64,000 bases of DNA from Bradyrhizobium genosp. L (GCF_015624485.1 NZ_CP061378.1:2914001-2978000); one strand, 5' to 3'; counted from the stretch's first letter, positions 27,393 to 36,278 are shown. The notes: generated by a model from the letters alone, not told the origin. Program-made: numbers and translations.

Positions 27393-28628
27393 ATGCTTGA
27401 CATCGCGTTGGACAATACGATTGCCGACCACAAGACCTACGGGAACGTCGACCTGCAGCATCGCATCTTTGCAGGCTTGCGGCGTGACGATCCGATCCAT
27501 TGGACGCAGCCCGACGGCTACCGTCCATTCTGGACGATCGCCAGACATGCCGACATCATCGAGATCGAACGCCAGCCCGATCGCTTCATCAATGCGCCGC
27601 GCACCAAGCTGCTCAGCATCGAGTTCGAGAGCAAGGTGAGGGAAGCGATGAACGGCAGGCCCATGCTGGTCCGGGCGCTGCCGCAGATGGATAATCCTGA
27701 TCACGCCAAGTATCAGAAGTTGACCCACGCCTGGTTCCAGCCGCGGCATATCCGGACCCTGGCGGAGCGCATGGAGGCGCTGGCCAAGGAAAGCGTCGAC
27801 CGGCTGCTTGCGTTCGGCGGCGCATGCGACTTCTACAGCGAGATTGCGATCTACTATCCGTTGCGTGTCCTGATGACGATCCTCGGGCTGCCGCGCAGCG
27901 ACGAGCAGCGTCTTCTGAAGATCACCCAGGCCTATTTCGGCGGCGGCGATCCCGAGATGCAGAAGGGATCGGATCTCATCGACGCCACCATCGCCTATGT
28001 CGACTATTTCAAGGACGTCGCACAGGAGCGCCGGCAGAATCCGAAGGACGACGTCGCGACGGTGGTGGCGACGTCGGAGATCGACGGCCGGCCGATCGAG
28101 GATTTCGAGGCGTATTCCTACTACATCGCGCTTGCGAGCGCCGGCCACGACACCACGAGTGCCACCATCGCGGGCGGATTGCTGGCGCTGATCGAGAACC
28201 CGGATTGGATCGACCGGCTACGCAACGATTCCGGCCTCGTGCCCGATGCGGCCGAGGAGATGGTGCGCTGGGTCTCGCCGGTCAAGCACTTCTTCCGGAC
28301 CGCCGCCGTCGACTACGAGATTCGCGGCAAGACGATCAAGGCTGGCGACAGCCTGTTCATCAGCTATCCCTCGGGCAATCGCGACGAGGAGGCGTTCGAT
28401 CGTCCCTTCGAATTCATTCCGGATCGCTCGCCCAATCGCCATCTCGGTTATGGCTACGGCATTCACGCCTGCATTGGCCGGCATCTGGCCAAGGCGGAGA
28501 TCGTGGCGTTCTTCCGCGAGCTGGTCGGCCGCGTCGATCGGATCGAGCTTGCGGGCGAGCCGGCCTGGACCGAGACATCGTTCCTCGGCGGCGTGAAGCG
28601 CCTGCCGGTGCGCTGTCGCGCCAGGTAG
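27393..28628 (+). CDS. cytochrome P450
   Basis: A 411-residue soluble bacterial P450. The I-helix oxygen-activation motif AGHDT is at residues 250-254 (SAGHDTTSATIAGG), the ExxR pair is E289/R292, and the heme ligand is Cys360 in LGYGYGIHACIGRHLAKAE. The N-terminus lacks a membrane anchor, so it needs ferredoxin and reductase partners, which are not adjacent. GGGAGG precedes the ATG at 27393. Its place after acyl-CoA genes suggests hydroxylation of an alicyclic, terpenoid or steroid-like substrate; the specific substrate cannot be read from sequence. Confidence 0.93.
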   Translation: MLDIALDNTIADHKTYGNVDLQHRIFAGLRRDDPIHWTQPDGYRPFWTIARHADIIEIERQPDRFINAPRTKLLSIEFESKVREAMNGRPMLVRALPQMDNPDHAKYQKLTHAWFQPRHIRTLAERMEALAKESVDRLLAFGGACDFYSEIAIYYPLRVLMTILGLPRSDEQRLLKITQAYFGGGDPEMQKGSDLIDATIAYVDYFKDVAQERRQNPKDDVATVVATSEIDGRPIEDFEAYSYYIALASAGHDTTSATIAGGLLALIENPDWIDRLRNDSGLVPDAAEEMVRWVSPVKHFFRTAAVDYEIRGKTIKAGDSLFISYPSGNRDEEAFDRPFEFIPDRSPNRHLGYGYGIHACIGRHLAKAEIVAFFRELVGRVDRIELAGEPAWTETSFLGGVKRLPVRCRAR

Positions 28629-28630
28629 CG

Positions 28631-29125
28631 TCAATCGTCCGCGGACGTGACCGGCGGCGGGGCCTTGGCGATCGCCAACAGGCATTTGAGGAAATGCGCG
28701 CGGTCTTCCTTGCGCAGCGGGGCGAGCATGACGTTCTGCAACTCGGCTGCGACCGGAACGACCGCCAGCAACGCTTCCTCGCCCTTGGCGGTGATCTGCA
28801 CCTGGAGCGAGCGGCGATCGTCCGGATGGGTCTTCTTCGAGACCAGCCTGCGCTCGACCATCCGCTTCAGCATTTCGCTGAGCGTGTTGCGATCGCAACT
28901 GATACGATCTGCCAGCACGGAGGGGGTGAGGGCGCCCATCTGGTACAGCGCCATCAGCACGCCGAACTGGCGCGGCGTGATGTCGCTCTGACGCGTCATG
29001 CTCTGATAAAGCCCGTCGTAGCGGGCCTCCAGCAGCCGGATCAGAAATCCGATGCCGCCCTCGAGTTGCCAGTCGTGGGCAAGTTGCGCGGCTGCGTCTG
29101 CCTTCGTTGCCGTGTTGGCCGCCAT
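28631..29125 (-). CDS. MarR-family transcriptional regulator
   Basis: A 164-residue winged-helix regulator with SDITPRQFGVLMALYQMGAL, the recognition helix region LADRISCDRNTLSEMLKRMV and the wing RRLVSKKTHPDDRRSLQVQI. An in-frame ATG at 29161 would add 12 residues; neither start has a strong ribosome site, and I prefer 29125 because of normal family length. It converges on the P450 gene and is divergent from the HicB-like/Rieske operon, so it probably represses the latter via the palindrome at 29277-29288. Confidence 0.88.
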   Translation of the reverse strand: MAANTATKADAAAQLAHDWQLEGGIGFLIRLLEARYDGLYQSMTRQSDITPRQFGVLMALYQMGALTPSVLADRISCDRNTLSEMLKRMVERRLVSKKTHPDDRRSLQVQITAKGEEALLAVVPVAAELQNVMLAPLRKEDRAHFLKCLLAIAKAPPPVTSADD

Positions 29126-29276
29126 GCCGTCGCTCGATCCCCGCGGTTGCAAGATTCGCATAGCCGTTAGCAGCTTGGATATTGGCTCTCAACCCCTTGG
29201 AAAGCCAGAAGGGCAGTAAGGTTTCAAGAACCGATGCAAACATGGCTCAGCCCTTGCCATCCGCAACGGCATATAG

Positions 29277-29288
29277 TACGTATACGTA
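29277..29288. promoter_or_regulatory. perfect palindrome TACGTATACGTA, candidate MarR operator
   Basis: A self-complementary 12-mer in the gap between the divergent MarR gene and the HicB-like gene, about 42 bases before the latter's TTG start. Size and AT-rich symmetry suit a MarR operator or the -10 region it covers. Seen directly; binding is inferred. Confidence 0.45.
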
Positions 29289-29329
29289 TCAATGACGATG
29301 CAAAGACATCGTTCCGAGGGAGGTTCGTC

Positions 29330-29653
29330 TTGGACCTGCGTGAGCTGTTGTCGATTCCCTATCTGCTCGAGGCGGAGGCGGTGGAAACCGCACCGGGCCA
29401 GTGGTTGATCCGTCTCGCCTATCCCGAGCTGCCGGGCTGTACCGCCGAAGCTGATGTCGTCGAGGATGCGCTGCGGAACCTCGAACGGCGCCGCATCGAG
29501 ATCATCGTGGGCATGGTGGAGCAGGGCAAACAGCCTCCGATCCCGCGACAGCCGCTCACGGCATCCGACCCACTCTGGACCGCACAGGATCTCGGCCTGT
29601 CCCAGCGCATCGCCGCGCTGCTCGGCGGCGCGCGCCCAATGCCATCGAATTGA
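29330..29653 (+). CDS. HicB-like small protein preceding a Rieske oxygenase
   Basis: A 107-residue protein. Residues about 5-65 (LLSIPYLLEAEAVETAPGQW, AYPELPGCTAEADVVEDALR) follow the HicB/UPF0150 partial-RNaseH pattern of beta strands and the LPGC turn. There is no neighbouring HicA toxin and no C-terminal helix-turn-helix, so it is not an ordinary antitoxin. I start at TTG 29330 because GGGAGG lies six bases upstream; the frame is open back to 29234. It is 13 bases ahead of the Rieske oxygenase, so the two should be cotranscribed. It may bind the oxygenase or act as a regulator. Confidence 0.65.
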   Translation: MDLRELLSIPYLLEAEAVETAPGQWLIRLAYPELPGCTAEADVVEDALRNLERRRIEIIVGMVEQGKQPPIPRQPLTASDPLWTAQDLGLSQRIAALLGGARPMPSN

Positions 29654-29666
29654 ATGGAGGCACATC

Positions 29667-30986
29667 ATGCTCTCGCACGAAGATAACGAACGCCTGGTGA
29701 GGGTCGGAAAGGGAACGCCGCTCGGCGAGCTGTTCCGCCTTTACTGGATTCCGTTCCTGCCGTCGGCTGATCTCACCAAGGACGGGCAGCCCAAACGCAT
29801 CCGCCTTCTCGGCGAGGACCTTGTCGCCTTTCGCGACTCCGAGGATCGCGTCGGGCTGATCGACCAGGCCTGTCCGCACCGCGGTGCGCCGCTGGTGTTC
29901 GGGCGCAACGAGGATTGCGGCCTGCGCTGCGTCTATCACGGCTGGAAGTTCGATGTGACCGGCGCGGTGACCGACATGCCGGCGGAGCCGGCGCGCAGCC
30001 GGCTGAAGGAGCGGGTGCGGATCAAGGCCTATCCTTGTCGCGAGCGCAACGGGATGATCTGGACCTATATGGGCCCCGACCGGGCCGAGCTGCCGCCGCT
30101 GCCCAATGTCGAATGGAATCTGGTGCCGGAGGCGCAGGTGCACATCTCCGTCCGCGTTCAGGAGTGCAACTGGCTGCAGGCGGTCGAAGGCGAGATCGAT
30201 TCGGCGCACGCGCCGCTGCTGCATGGCCGGCTCGACGCGCAGGGCACGACCAGCGCCTGGATCCAGAAGCGTGACCTGCGCCCGACCTTCGAATGCATCA
30301 AGCAGGATTTCGGCATGAGCATCGCGGCGCGGCGCAATTACGACGCCAACACGCTGTACTGGCGCGTCAACCAGTTCATGCTGCCGTTCTATACGCTGGT
30401 GCCGCCGCTGTCGCCGTTCCCCGATCTCAGCGGTCACGCCTGGGTGCCGATCGACGACGAGAACACGCTCTGCATCATGTTCTCCTATCATCCGTCGGAG
30501 CCGCTGTTGCCGAAGACGCGGCAGGTTTTTGCCGAAGGACACAAGGGCCGCGAGAGCGGCCACGCCAGCCGCCACGCGCTGGTGCAGCATCCGGTGACCG
30601 TGCCCTACGCGGGGTACTGGACCAAATACAATCCGCAGAACGGGTTTCAGTTCGACTACCAGGCGCAGCAGACCACCTGGTTCTCCGGCCTGCCGGGGCT
30701 CTGGGTGCAGGATGGCGCCTGCCAGAGCGGCGTCTCGCCGATCTTCGATCGCACCAGGGAGAATCTCTGTTCCAGCGACACGGGTATCGCGATGACGCGG
30801 CGCTTCATCCTGGAGGCGCTCGGCGCCTATCGCGATCACGGCACCAGGCCGAAGGGCGTGAGCGACCCCGATGTCTTCATGGTGCGGGCGGTGTCGCTGC
30901 GACTGCCGCCGGAGGATTCCTGGGTCGATGTCGGCGCCCCCTTCATGCGCGCCAGGCTCGGCGCGGATTTCGGATACGAGCTGTGA
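29667..30986 (+). CDS. Rieske non-heme iron oxygenase, single large subunit
   Basis: A 439-residue ring-hydroxylating oxygenase of the phthalate-dioxygenase-like (alpha-only) type. The 2Fe-2S Rieske ligands are CPHRG near residue 70 and CVYHGWKF near residue 90. The mononuclear iron site is EGEIDSAHAPLLHGRLD near residues 173-187 (D..H....H). GGAGG precedes the ATG at 29667. It is followed three bases later by its reductase. It probably performs O-demethylation or ring hydroxylation of an aromatic acid; substrate unknown. Confidence 0.92.
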   Translation: MLSHEDNERLVRVGKGTPLGELFRLYWIPFLPSADLTKDGQPKRIRLLGEDLVAFRDSEDRVGLIDQACPHRGAPLVFGRNEDCGLRCVYHGWKFDVTGAVTDMPAEPARSRLKERVRIKAYPCRERNGMIWTYMGPDRAELPPLPNVEWNLVPEAQVHISVRVQECNWLQAVEGEIDSAHAPLLHGRLDAQGTTSAWIQKRDLRPTFECIKQDFGMSIAARRNYDANTLYWRVNQFMLPFYTLVPPLSPFPDLSGHAWVPIDDENTLCIMFSYHPSEPLLPKTRQVFAEGHKGRESGHASRHALVQHPVTVPYAGYWTKYNPQNGFQFDYQAQQTTWFSGLPGLWVQDGACQSGVSPIFDRTRENLCSSDTGIAMTRRFILEALGAYRDHGTRPKGVSDPDVFMVRAVSLRLPPEDSWVDVGAPFMRARLGADFGYEL

Positions 30987-30989
30987 GCC

Positions 30990-31952
30990 ATGGCTGAGCC
31001 GCTTCTCGAGCTCCGCGTCAAGCGCATCAGTTATGAGGCCGAGAGCATCAACTCCTATGAGCTGGTGTCGCCGACTGGTTCCGATCTCGCTGCCTTCACT
31101 GCCGGCAGCCATATCGATCTTCATCTAAGCGGCGGCATGATCCGCAGCTACTCGCTGGTGAACGACCAGCGCGAACGGCATCGCTACCTCATTGCGGTCA
31201 ACAAGGACGCGAAGGGCCGCGGTGGCTCCCGCCTGGTCCATGACACTCTCAGGGTGGGCGATATCATCGCGGTATCGCCGCCGCGGAACAATTTTGCGCT
31301 TCACGAGGACGCCGAGCTCACGGTCCTGGTCGCGGGCGGGATCGGGATCACGCCGCTGCTCTCGATGATCCGCCGGCTCGAGACATTGGGGCGCGCATGG
31401 AAGCTGTTCTACGCCGCGCGGACGCAGGCCGCCGCGGCATTCATCGACGAGCTCAGCGCGCTGCGACCGAACGTCCACGCCAACCTGCATCTGGATTTCG
31501 ACGATCAGCGCTCAGGCGGCGTGTTCGATCTTGCCGGCATCGTGAACAACACGCCGGCGCATGCGCATCTCTATTGCTGCGGGCCCGTGCCGATGCTCGC
31601 AGCCTTTGAGGCGGCAACGGCCGATCGCCCCACCGGCCACGTACATGTCGAGTATTTCCAGGCCAGGGAAGCGCCTGCGACCGACGGAGGATTCGAGGTC
31701 AGGCTGGCGCGCAGCGGCCGCACCATCGCAATTCGGCCTGGCAAGACCATCCTCGATGCGCTGCTGGAAGCCGGAATAGCCGCAAACTACGCCTGCACGG
31801 AAGGCGTCTGCGGCACCTGCGAGACCCGCGTGATCGACGGCATTCCCGACCATCGCGACCAGTTCCTGAGCAAGGACGAGCAGGCGGCGAACACCAGCAT
31901 CATGATCTGCTGTTCGGGATCGAAATCGCGTTCGCTGGTGCTGGATCTCTGA
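30990..31952 (+). CDS. phthalate-dioxygenase-reductase-type oxidoreductase (FMN + 2Fe-2S)
   Basis: A 320-residue class IA reductase. The flavin-binding barrel (GSHIDLHLSGGMIRSYSLVN) comes first, then the NAD domain (LVAGGIGITPLLSMIRRLE), and a C-terminal plant-type ferredoxin with the CTEGVCGTCETRV ligands near residue 270. It passes electrons from NADH to the preceding Rieske oxygenase, from which only three bases separate it. The same architecture, with DHRD and LVLDL at the C-terminus, appears again at 53040-54002. Confidence 0.93.
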   Translation: MAEPLLELRVKRISYEAESINSYELVSPTGSDLAAFTAGSHIDLHLSGGMIRSYSLVNDQRERHRYLIAVNKDAKGRGGSRLVHDTLRVGDIIAVSPPRNNFALHEDAELTVLVAGGIGITPLLSMIRRLETLGRAWKLFYAARTQAAAAFIDELSALRPNVHANLHLDFDDQRSGGVFDLAGIVNNTPAHAHLYCCGPVPMLAAFEAATADRPTGHVHVEYFQAREAPATDGGFEVRLARSGRTIAIRPGKTILDALLEAGIAANYACTEGVCGTCETRVIDGIPDHRDQFLSKDEQAANTSIMICCSGSKSRSLVLDL

Positions 31953-31985
31953 AGACAAAACAACATCGATATGGGGCGGAAACAC

Positions 31986-33203
31986 ATGAAACTCCTTTCT
32001 TGCATTCTCGGAGCCTCTCTCGCCGTTGCGACGTGCTCGACGGTGCTTGCCGAGCCGCGCGCGATAAAGATCGGCGTGCTCAACGACGCCTCGGGTCCGT
32101 ATTCGGACAACGCCGGCGAAGGTTCGGTGACAGCGGCCAGGATGGCGGCCGAGGACTTCATGCGACAGCATCCGGACTTCAAGGTCGAGATCATCTCGGC
32201 CGATCACCAGAACAAGGCGGATGTCGGCGCGGCGATTGCGCGGCGCTGGGTCGAGCAGGAAAAGGTCGACGCGGTGGCCGACGTGCCCAACTCGGCTGTC
32301 GGTCTCGCCGTCAACGAGGTCGTTCGCGGCGGCAAGGCGGCGCTGATCGCCTCCAGCGCGGCCTCGTCGGATCTGACCGGCAAATATTGTTCGCCCAACA
32401 CGATCCAATGGACCTTCGACACCTGGGCGGCCTCGCACACGCTCGGCAGCTATCTGGTGCGTCACGGCGGCAGGAAGTGGTACTTCATCGCGACCGACAA
32501 CGCGCTCGGCAAATCGATGGTGCGCGACGGCACCGCGGTGATCGGCGCGGGCGGTGGCACCGTGCTCGGCTCGGTCAATGTGCCGATCAACAATGCGGAC
32601 TATGCCTCGTTCATCCTGCAAGCGGACTCCTCGGGCGCCGATGTGATCGCCTTCGCGACCGCCGGCGGCGACACGGTGAGCCTGATCAAGCAGTCCGCCG
32701 AGTTCGGGCTGAAGCAGAACGGCCGGACCTTCGCCGCGCTGCTGACCACCACCAACGACGTCGAAGCCAGCGGGCTTGCGGTCGGGCAGGGACTCGTGAT
32801 CACCCAGCCGTTCTATTGGGACCTGAACGACGCCAGCCGCGCCTGGTCGGCGAAATTCACGGAGCGGCAGCACGGCCAATCGCCGACCGCGTTCCACGCC
32901 GGCGTGTATTCGTCGGTATCAGCCTATCTCAACGCGGCGCTGGCAGCGGGAACCAACGACGCCCAGCCGGTGATCGCGAAGCTGAAGGAAAAGCCGATCG
33001 ATGACGCGCTGTTCGGTCCCGTCGTCGTCCGCGCCGACGGCCGTGCCATCCACAACATGTATATCCTGAAAGTTAAGGACCCGAAGTCGTCGAAGAGCAA
33101 GTGGGACATTCTGGAGAATGTCGGCGTGCTCAGCGGACCGGAGGCGTTCCGGCCGGTCGATCAGGGCGGATGCGCGCTCGTCGAGCAGTCGAAGAGCAAC
33201 TGA
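31986..33203 (+). CDS. ABC transporter substrate-binding protein (LivK type)
   Basis: A 405-residue periplasmic binding protein. The signal peptide LLSCILGASLAVATCSTVLA ends near residue 23, and the mature part begins AEPRAIKIGVLNDASGPYSD. The ATG at 31986 follows GGCGGA; the upstream ATG at 31971 is 15 bases earlier and less likely. No transporter membrane genes are adjacent. It lies between the Rieske pair and a CoA-transferase, so it probably captures the aromatic or alicyclic acid degraded here. It differs from the binding protein at 19647 and may have another specificity. Confidence 0.88.
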   Translation: MKLLSCILGASLAVATCSTVLAEPRAIKIGVLNDASGPYSDNAGEGSVTAARMAAEDFMRQHPDFKVEIISADHQNKADVGAAIARRWVEQEKVDAVADVPNSAVGLAVNEVVRGGKAALIASSAASSDLTGKYCSPNTIQWTFDTWAASHTLGSYLVRHGGRKWYFIATDNALGKSMVRDGTAVIGAGGGTVLGSVNVPINNADYASFILQADSSGADVIAFATAGGDTVSLIKQSAEFGLKQNGRTFAALLTTTNDVEASGLAVGQGLVITQPFYWDLNDASRAWSAKFTERQHGQSPTAFHAGVYSSVSAYLNAALAAGTNDAQPVIAKLKEKPIDDALFGPVVVRADGRAIHNMYILKVKDPKSSKSKWDILENVGVLSGPEAFRPVDQGGCALVEQSKSN

Positions 33204-33241
33204 CGCGCGGTGCAGCGGAAAGACAGCCAGTAGGTAGAGAC

Positions 33242-34534
33242 ATGTTGGACAAGATCGAAACAGACTTTCCGGCGCACACGCCGCGTCCCTCCAATGCGCC
33301 GCGGGCGCTAGAAGGGATACGGGTGGTCGATTTCTCGCATTTCATCGCCGGTCCGTTTGCGACGATGATCCTGGCCGACATGGGGGCCGATGTCATCAAG
33401 GTGGAAACGCCCGGCCGCGGTGACGATCTCCGCCGCTATCCGCCACTGCATGCCGAGCTCAAGCACGGTGCGCCGTTCCTGTGGACCAACCGCAACAAGC
33501 GCAGCGTCGCGCTCGACCTCAAATCGCCCGAGGGCGTTGCGGTGGCGCGTGACCTGATCGCGACCGCCGACGTCGTGGTCGAGAATTTTTCGACCGGCGT
33601 CATGGCGCGGTTCGGGTTGGATTATGAAGCCTGTCGCAAGATCAAGCCTGATCTCGTCTACTGCTCGGTGTCGGCCTATGGCCGCGAAGGCTCGTTCGCC
33701 GACCGGCTCGGTTTCGACCCGATTGCGCAGGTCGAGAGCGGCTTCGTCTCGATGAACGGCTATGCCGACCGCGAAGGCGTGCGCGCGCTGTCGCCGGTGA
33801 TGGACATCTCGACCGCGATGATGGCCTGCAACGCCATCCTCGGCGCGCTGGTCTCGCGCGAGCGGGGCGGCCCGGGCCAGCAGGTCGAGGTCTCCTTGTT
33901 CGACAACGCGGTGCTGATGACCGGCTATGCCACGATGCAGCATCTGTTCAGCGGCATGGATCCGCAGCGGCATGGCAACACCAGCCCGGACACCTGTCCG
34001 TCCGGCGTGTTCCAGGCGAAAGACTGCACCTTCTATATCAACTGCGGCAACGACAAGATCTTTCAGCGCCTGATGGCGCAGGTGATCGAACGCGCCGATC
34101 TGGCGGAGGCAGCGATCTATGCGACAGGCCCCGAGCGGATCCGCCGCCGCGACGAGCTGTTCGCAATCCTCGGCGAGGTCTTCGCGCAACAGCCATGGTC
34201 GCACTGGCAAGCGCGGATGCGCGCAGCCGGCGTTCCCTGCGGCCAGGTCCGCACCGTCGGCGAAGCGATCCGCTCGCCGGAGGCGAGGGAACGCGGGATC
34301 GTCACCCGCATTCCACACGACACCGTGGGTTGGGTGCCGAACGTGAACCTGCCGATCCGCTATTCAGCGACGCCGATCGTCGATCCCGTCGCGGCACCTG
34401 CGGTTGGCCAGCACACGGAGCGCGTGCTGCGTGAGCTGCTCGGCTATGACGAGGCGCGTCTGACACAGCTTGCGCAGGCGGGGGCGTTCGGCGATGCTGC
34501 GGCCGTTGCATCGCGACGGGAGGCCAAGGCATGA
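33242..34534 (+). CDS. class III CoA-transferase (CaiB/BaiF family), second copy
   Basis: A 430-residue CoA-transferase with the landmarks GIRVVDFSHFIAGPFATMIL, GADVIKVETPGRGDDLRR, NKRSVALDLKSPEG and VVENFSTGVMARFG. The aspartate of the active site is expected in the ALSPVMDISTAMMACNAIL segment (Asp near 186). The frame is open upstream to 33101, but the ATG at 33242 lies in the gap after the binding protein and starts the conserved N-terminus. It overlaps the thiolase-like gene by four bases (ATGA), so these three genes are coupled. Confidence 0.9.
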   Translation: MLDKIETDFPAHTPRPSNAPRALEGIRVVDFSHFIAGPFATMILADMGADVIKVETPGRGDDLRRYPPLHAELKHGAPFLWTNRNKRSVALDLKSPEGVAVARDLIATADVVVENFSTGVMARFGLDYEACRKIKPDLVYCSVSAYGREGSFADRLGFDPIAQVESGFVSMNGYADREGVRALSPVMDISTAMMACNAILGALVSRERGGPGQQVEVSLFDNAVLMTGYATMQHLFSGMDPQRHGNTSPDTCPSGVFQAKDCTFYINCGNDKIFQRLMAQVIERADLAEAAIYATGPERIRRRDELFAILGEVFAQQPWSHWQARMRAAGVPCGQVRTVGEAIRSPEARERGIVTRIPHDTVGWVPNVNLPIRYSATPIVDPVAAPAVGQHTERVLRELLGYDEARLTQLAQAGAFGDAAAVASRREAKA

Positions 34535-35727
34535 GCGCGCGGGCGAGACACGAGCGCACGCTGAGAGGCCGCGTCGCCGTCGTCGGCATCGGCGAGACCG
34601 ACTATTACCGGCACGGCGGTTCGCCCGACGCGGAGTTCAAGCTTGCGCTCAAGGCGATCCTGGCGGCCTGCGAGGACGCCGGCCTCGACCCGCGCGAGAT
34701 CGACGGCTTCTCGTCCTACAGCGAGGATCGCAGCGAGGCCTCGCGGCTGGCCGCCGCATTGGGGACGTACAGGTTGCGGACCGCAACGATGCAGTGGGGC
34801 GGCGGAGGCGGCGGCTGCTGCGCGGCGGTCGGCAACGCGGCGGCCGCGATCGTCGCCGGCCTTGCCGATTGCGTCGTCGTGTTCCGCTCGCTGGCGCAAG
34901 GCCAGTATGGCCGCTTCGGACAGACGACCGGGCTCAACACCGTCTCGGGCGAACGCGCTTATCTGATGCCGTACGGCGTGCTGGCGCCGCCGCAACGCTT
35001 TGCGATGCGGGTGACCCGCTATATGCACGAGCATGGCGTCCGGCAGGAGGCCCTGCGCGCGATCGCGCTGGCATCCTATCGGCACGCGCAGGCCAATCCG
35101 CGCGCGGTGATGTATGGCCGGCCGCTCGATGTTGCCAAATACGAAGCGTCGCGCTGGATCGTGGAGCCGTTCCATCTCTACGATTGCTGCATGGAGAACG
35201 ACGGTGCCGCGGCGATTGTGCTCGTCGCCGAGGAGCGCGCCAAAGACTTCAAGCACAAGCCGGCCTATCTGCTCGGGGCCGCCATGGGCTCCGGCCATCG
35301 CGCGGCGGCGACCGCGCACAACTCGCCGCTTTACGCGACCTCCAGCTTCGACACGGTCGCGCCGGATCTTTATCGCATGGCCGGCGTCGGGCCGTCCGAT
35401 GTCGGCGTGGTCCAGGCCTATGAGAACTTCACCGGCGGCGTCGTGATGGCGCTGGCCGAGCACGGCTTCTTCAAGCCGGAGGAGGCCAACGACTTTTTGA
35501 CCGTCGAGAACCTGACCGCGCCATCCGGGCGGCTGCCGCTCAACACCAGCGGCGGCAACCTCGCCGATTGCTACATGCACGGCTTCGAGCTCGTGGTCGA
35601 AGCAGTCCGCCAGGTGCGCGGCACGTCGACCAGCCAGGCAAAACGAAGCGATGTCGCGATGGTCATCGGTGGCCCGATGGTGACGCCGGCGTCCAATCTC
35701 CTTCTCGGCTCGGAGGCTGTGCTATGA
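34531..35727 (+). CDS. thiolase-like protein (SCP2/Ltp2-type)
   Basis: A 398-residue thiolase-fold protein, opening with GRVAVVGIGETDYYRHGG. The usual nucleophilic cysteine region reads GGGGGGCCAAVGNAAAAI, and the C-terminal part has VVQAYENFTGGVV (Tyr near residue 297) and PLNTSGGNLADCYMHGF. Typical degradative-thiolase CxG and GHP motifs are not obvious, and the gene is coupled to a DUF35 gene. That pairing matches the Ltp2-ChsH2 retro-aldolases of steroid side-chain catabolism, so carbon-carbon cleavage of a beta-hydroxyacyl-CoA is more likely than thiolysis. This is an inference. Confidence 0.85.
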   Translation: MSARARHERTLRGRVAVVGIGETDYYRHGGSPDAEFKLALKAILAACEDAGLDPREIDGFSSYSEDRSEASRLAAALGTYRLRTATMQWGGGGGGCCAAVGNAAAAIVAGLADCVVVFRSLAQGQYGRFGQTTGLNTVSGERAYLMPYGVLAPPQRFAMRVTRYMHEHGVRQEALRAIALASYRHAQANPRAVMYGRPLDVAKYEASRWIVEPFHLYDCCMENDGAAAIVLVAEERAKDFKHKPAYLLGAAMGSGHRAAATAHNSPLYATSSFDTVAPDLYRMAGVGPSDVGVVQAYENFTGGVVMALAEHGFFKPEEANDFLTVENLTAPSGRLPLNTSGGNLADCYMHGFELVVEAVRQVRGTSTSQAKRSDVAMVIGGPMVTPASNLLLGSEAVL

Positions 35728-36182
35728 GCAAGACCGCGAGCTCGCACTATCTTCCTGCCGGGCTGCCTGGTCCGGCCGCCGAGACCGATGGCCTGTCGAC
35801 GCCCTATTGGAGCGGCTTGCGTGAGAATCGTCTGCGCGTGCAGCGCTGCAACCGCTGCCAAACCTGGCAGTTCGGGCCGGAGTGGATCTGCCACCACTGC
35901 CACGCCTTCGATCCCGGATGGATCGAGGTCGAGCCGGTCGGCCGCATCTTCAGCTGGGAGCGCGTCTGGCATCCGTCGCACGCGGCGCTGAAGCAGCACG
36001 GACCCTACATCGCGGTGCTGGTCGAATTGCCGCACGCCGGCGGCGTCCGCATGGTCGGCAACCTGATCGGCGATCCCTTACAGGATGTCATCATCGGCGC
36101 CGATGTCGAAGGTGTTTTTGAGCACCATGCCGATGCGGATCCAGCATTTTCACTGCTGCAATGGCGCCTCCGCGCCAGCTGA
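35724..36182 (+). CDS. DUF35 / OB-fold zinc-ribbon acyl-CoA-associated protein
   Basis: A 152-residue protein with an N-terminal zinc ribbon (CNRCQTWQFGPEWICHHC, near residues 40-60) and a C-terminal OB fold (IFSWERVWHPSH, GPYIAVLVELPHAGGVRMVG). The family partners thiolase-like proteins and resembles the aldolase-binding DUF35 domain of ChsH2. It overlaps the thiolase-like gene by four bases. It is the last gene of the rightward island; the inverted repeat at 36279-36299 lies about 100 bases downstream. Confidence 0.88.
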   Translation: MSKTASSHYLPAGLPGPAAETDGLSTPYWSGLRENRLRVQRCNRCQTWQFGPEWICHHCHAFDPGWIEVEPVGRIFSWERVWHPSHAALKQHGPYIAVLVELPHAGGVRMVGNLIGDPLQDVIIGADVEGVFEHHADADPAFSLLQWRLRAS

Positions 36183-36278
36183 CAGGCGGGAGCGCGATCA
36201 CGGGGATGCACGCTTGCGCGCGGGCTCCAGCGCACGATGCCTGCTTCGGACTTGCTATCGATGCGCGAACTGGTCGGA

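Noticed and set aside
27824..29170. A 448-codon plus-strand frame from P450 into the MarR gene
   Set aside because: It overlaps the P450 in another frame and runs antisense through MarR; arginine-rich and motif-free.
29330..29653. HicAB toxin-antitoxin module
   Set aside because: Only a HicB-like protein is present; no HicA-sized gene with the conserved histidine was found on either side.
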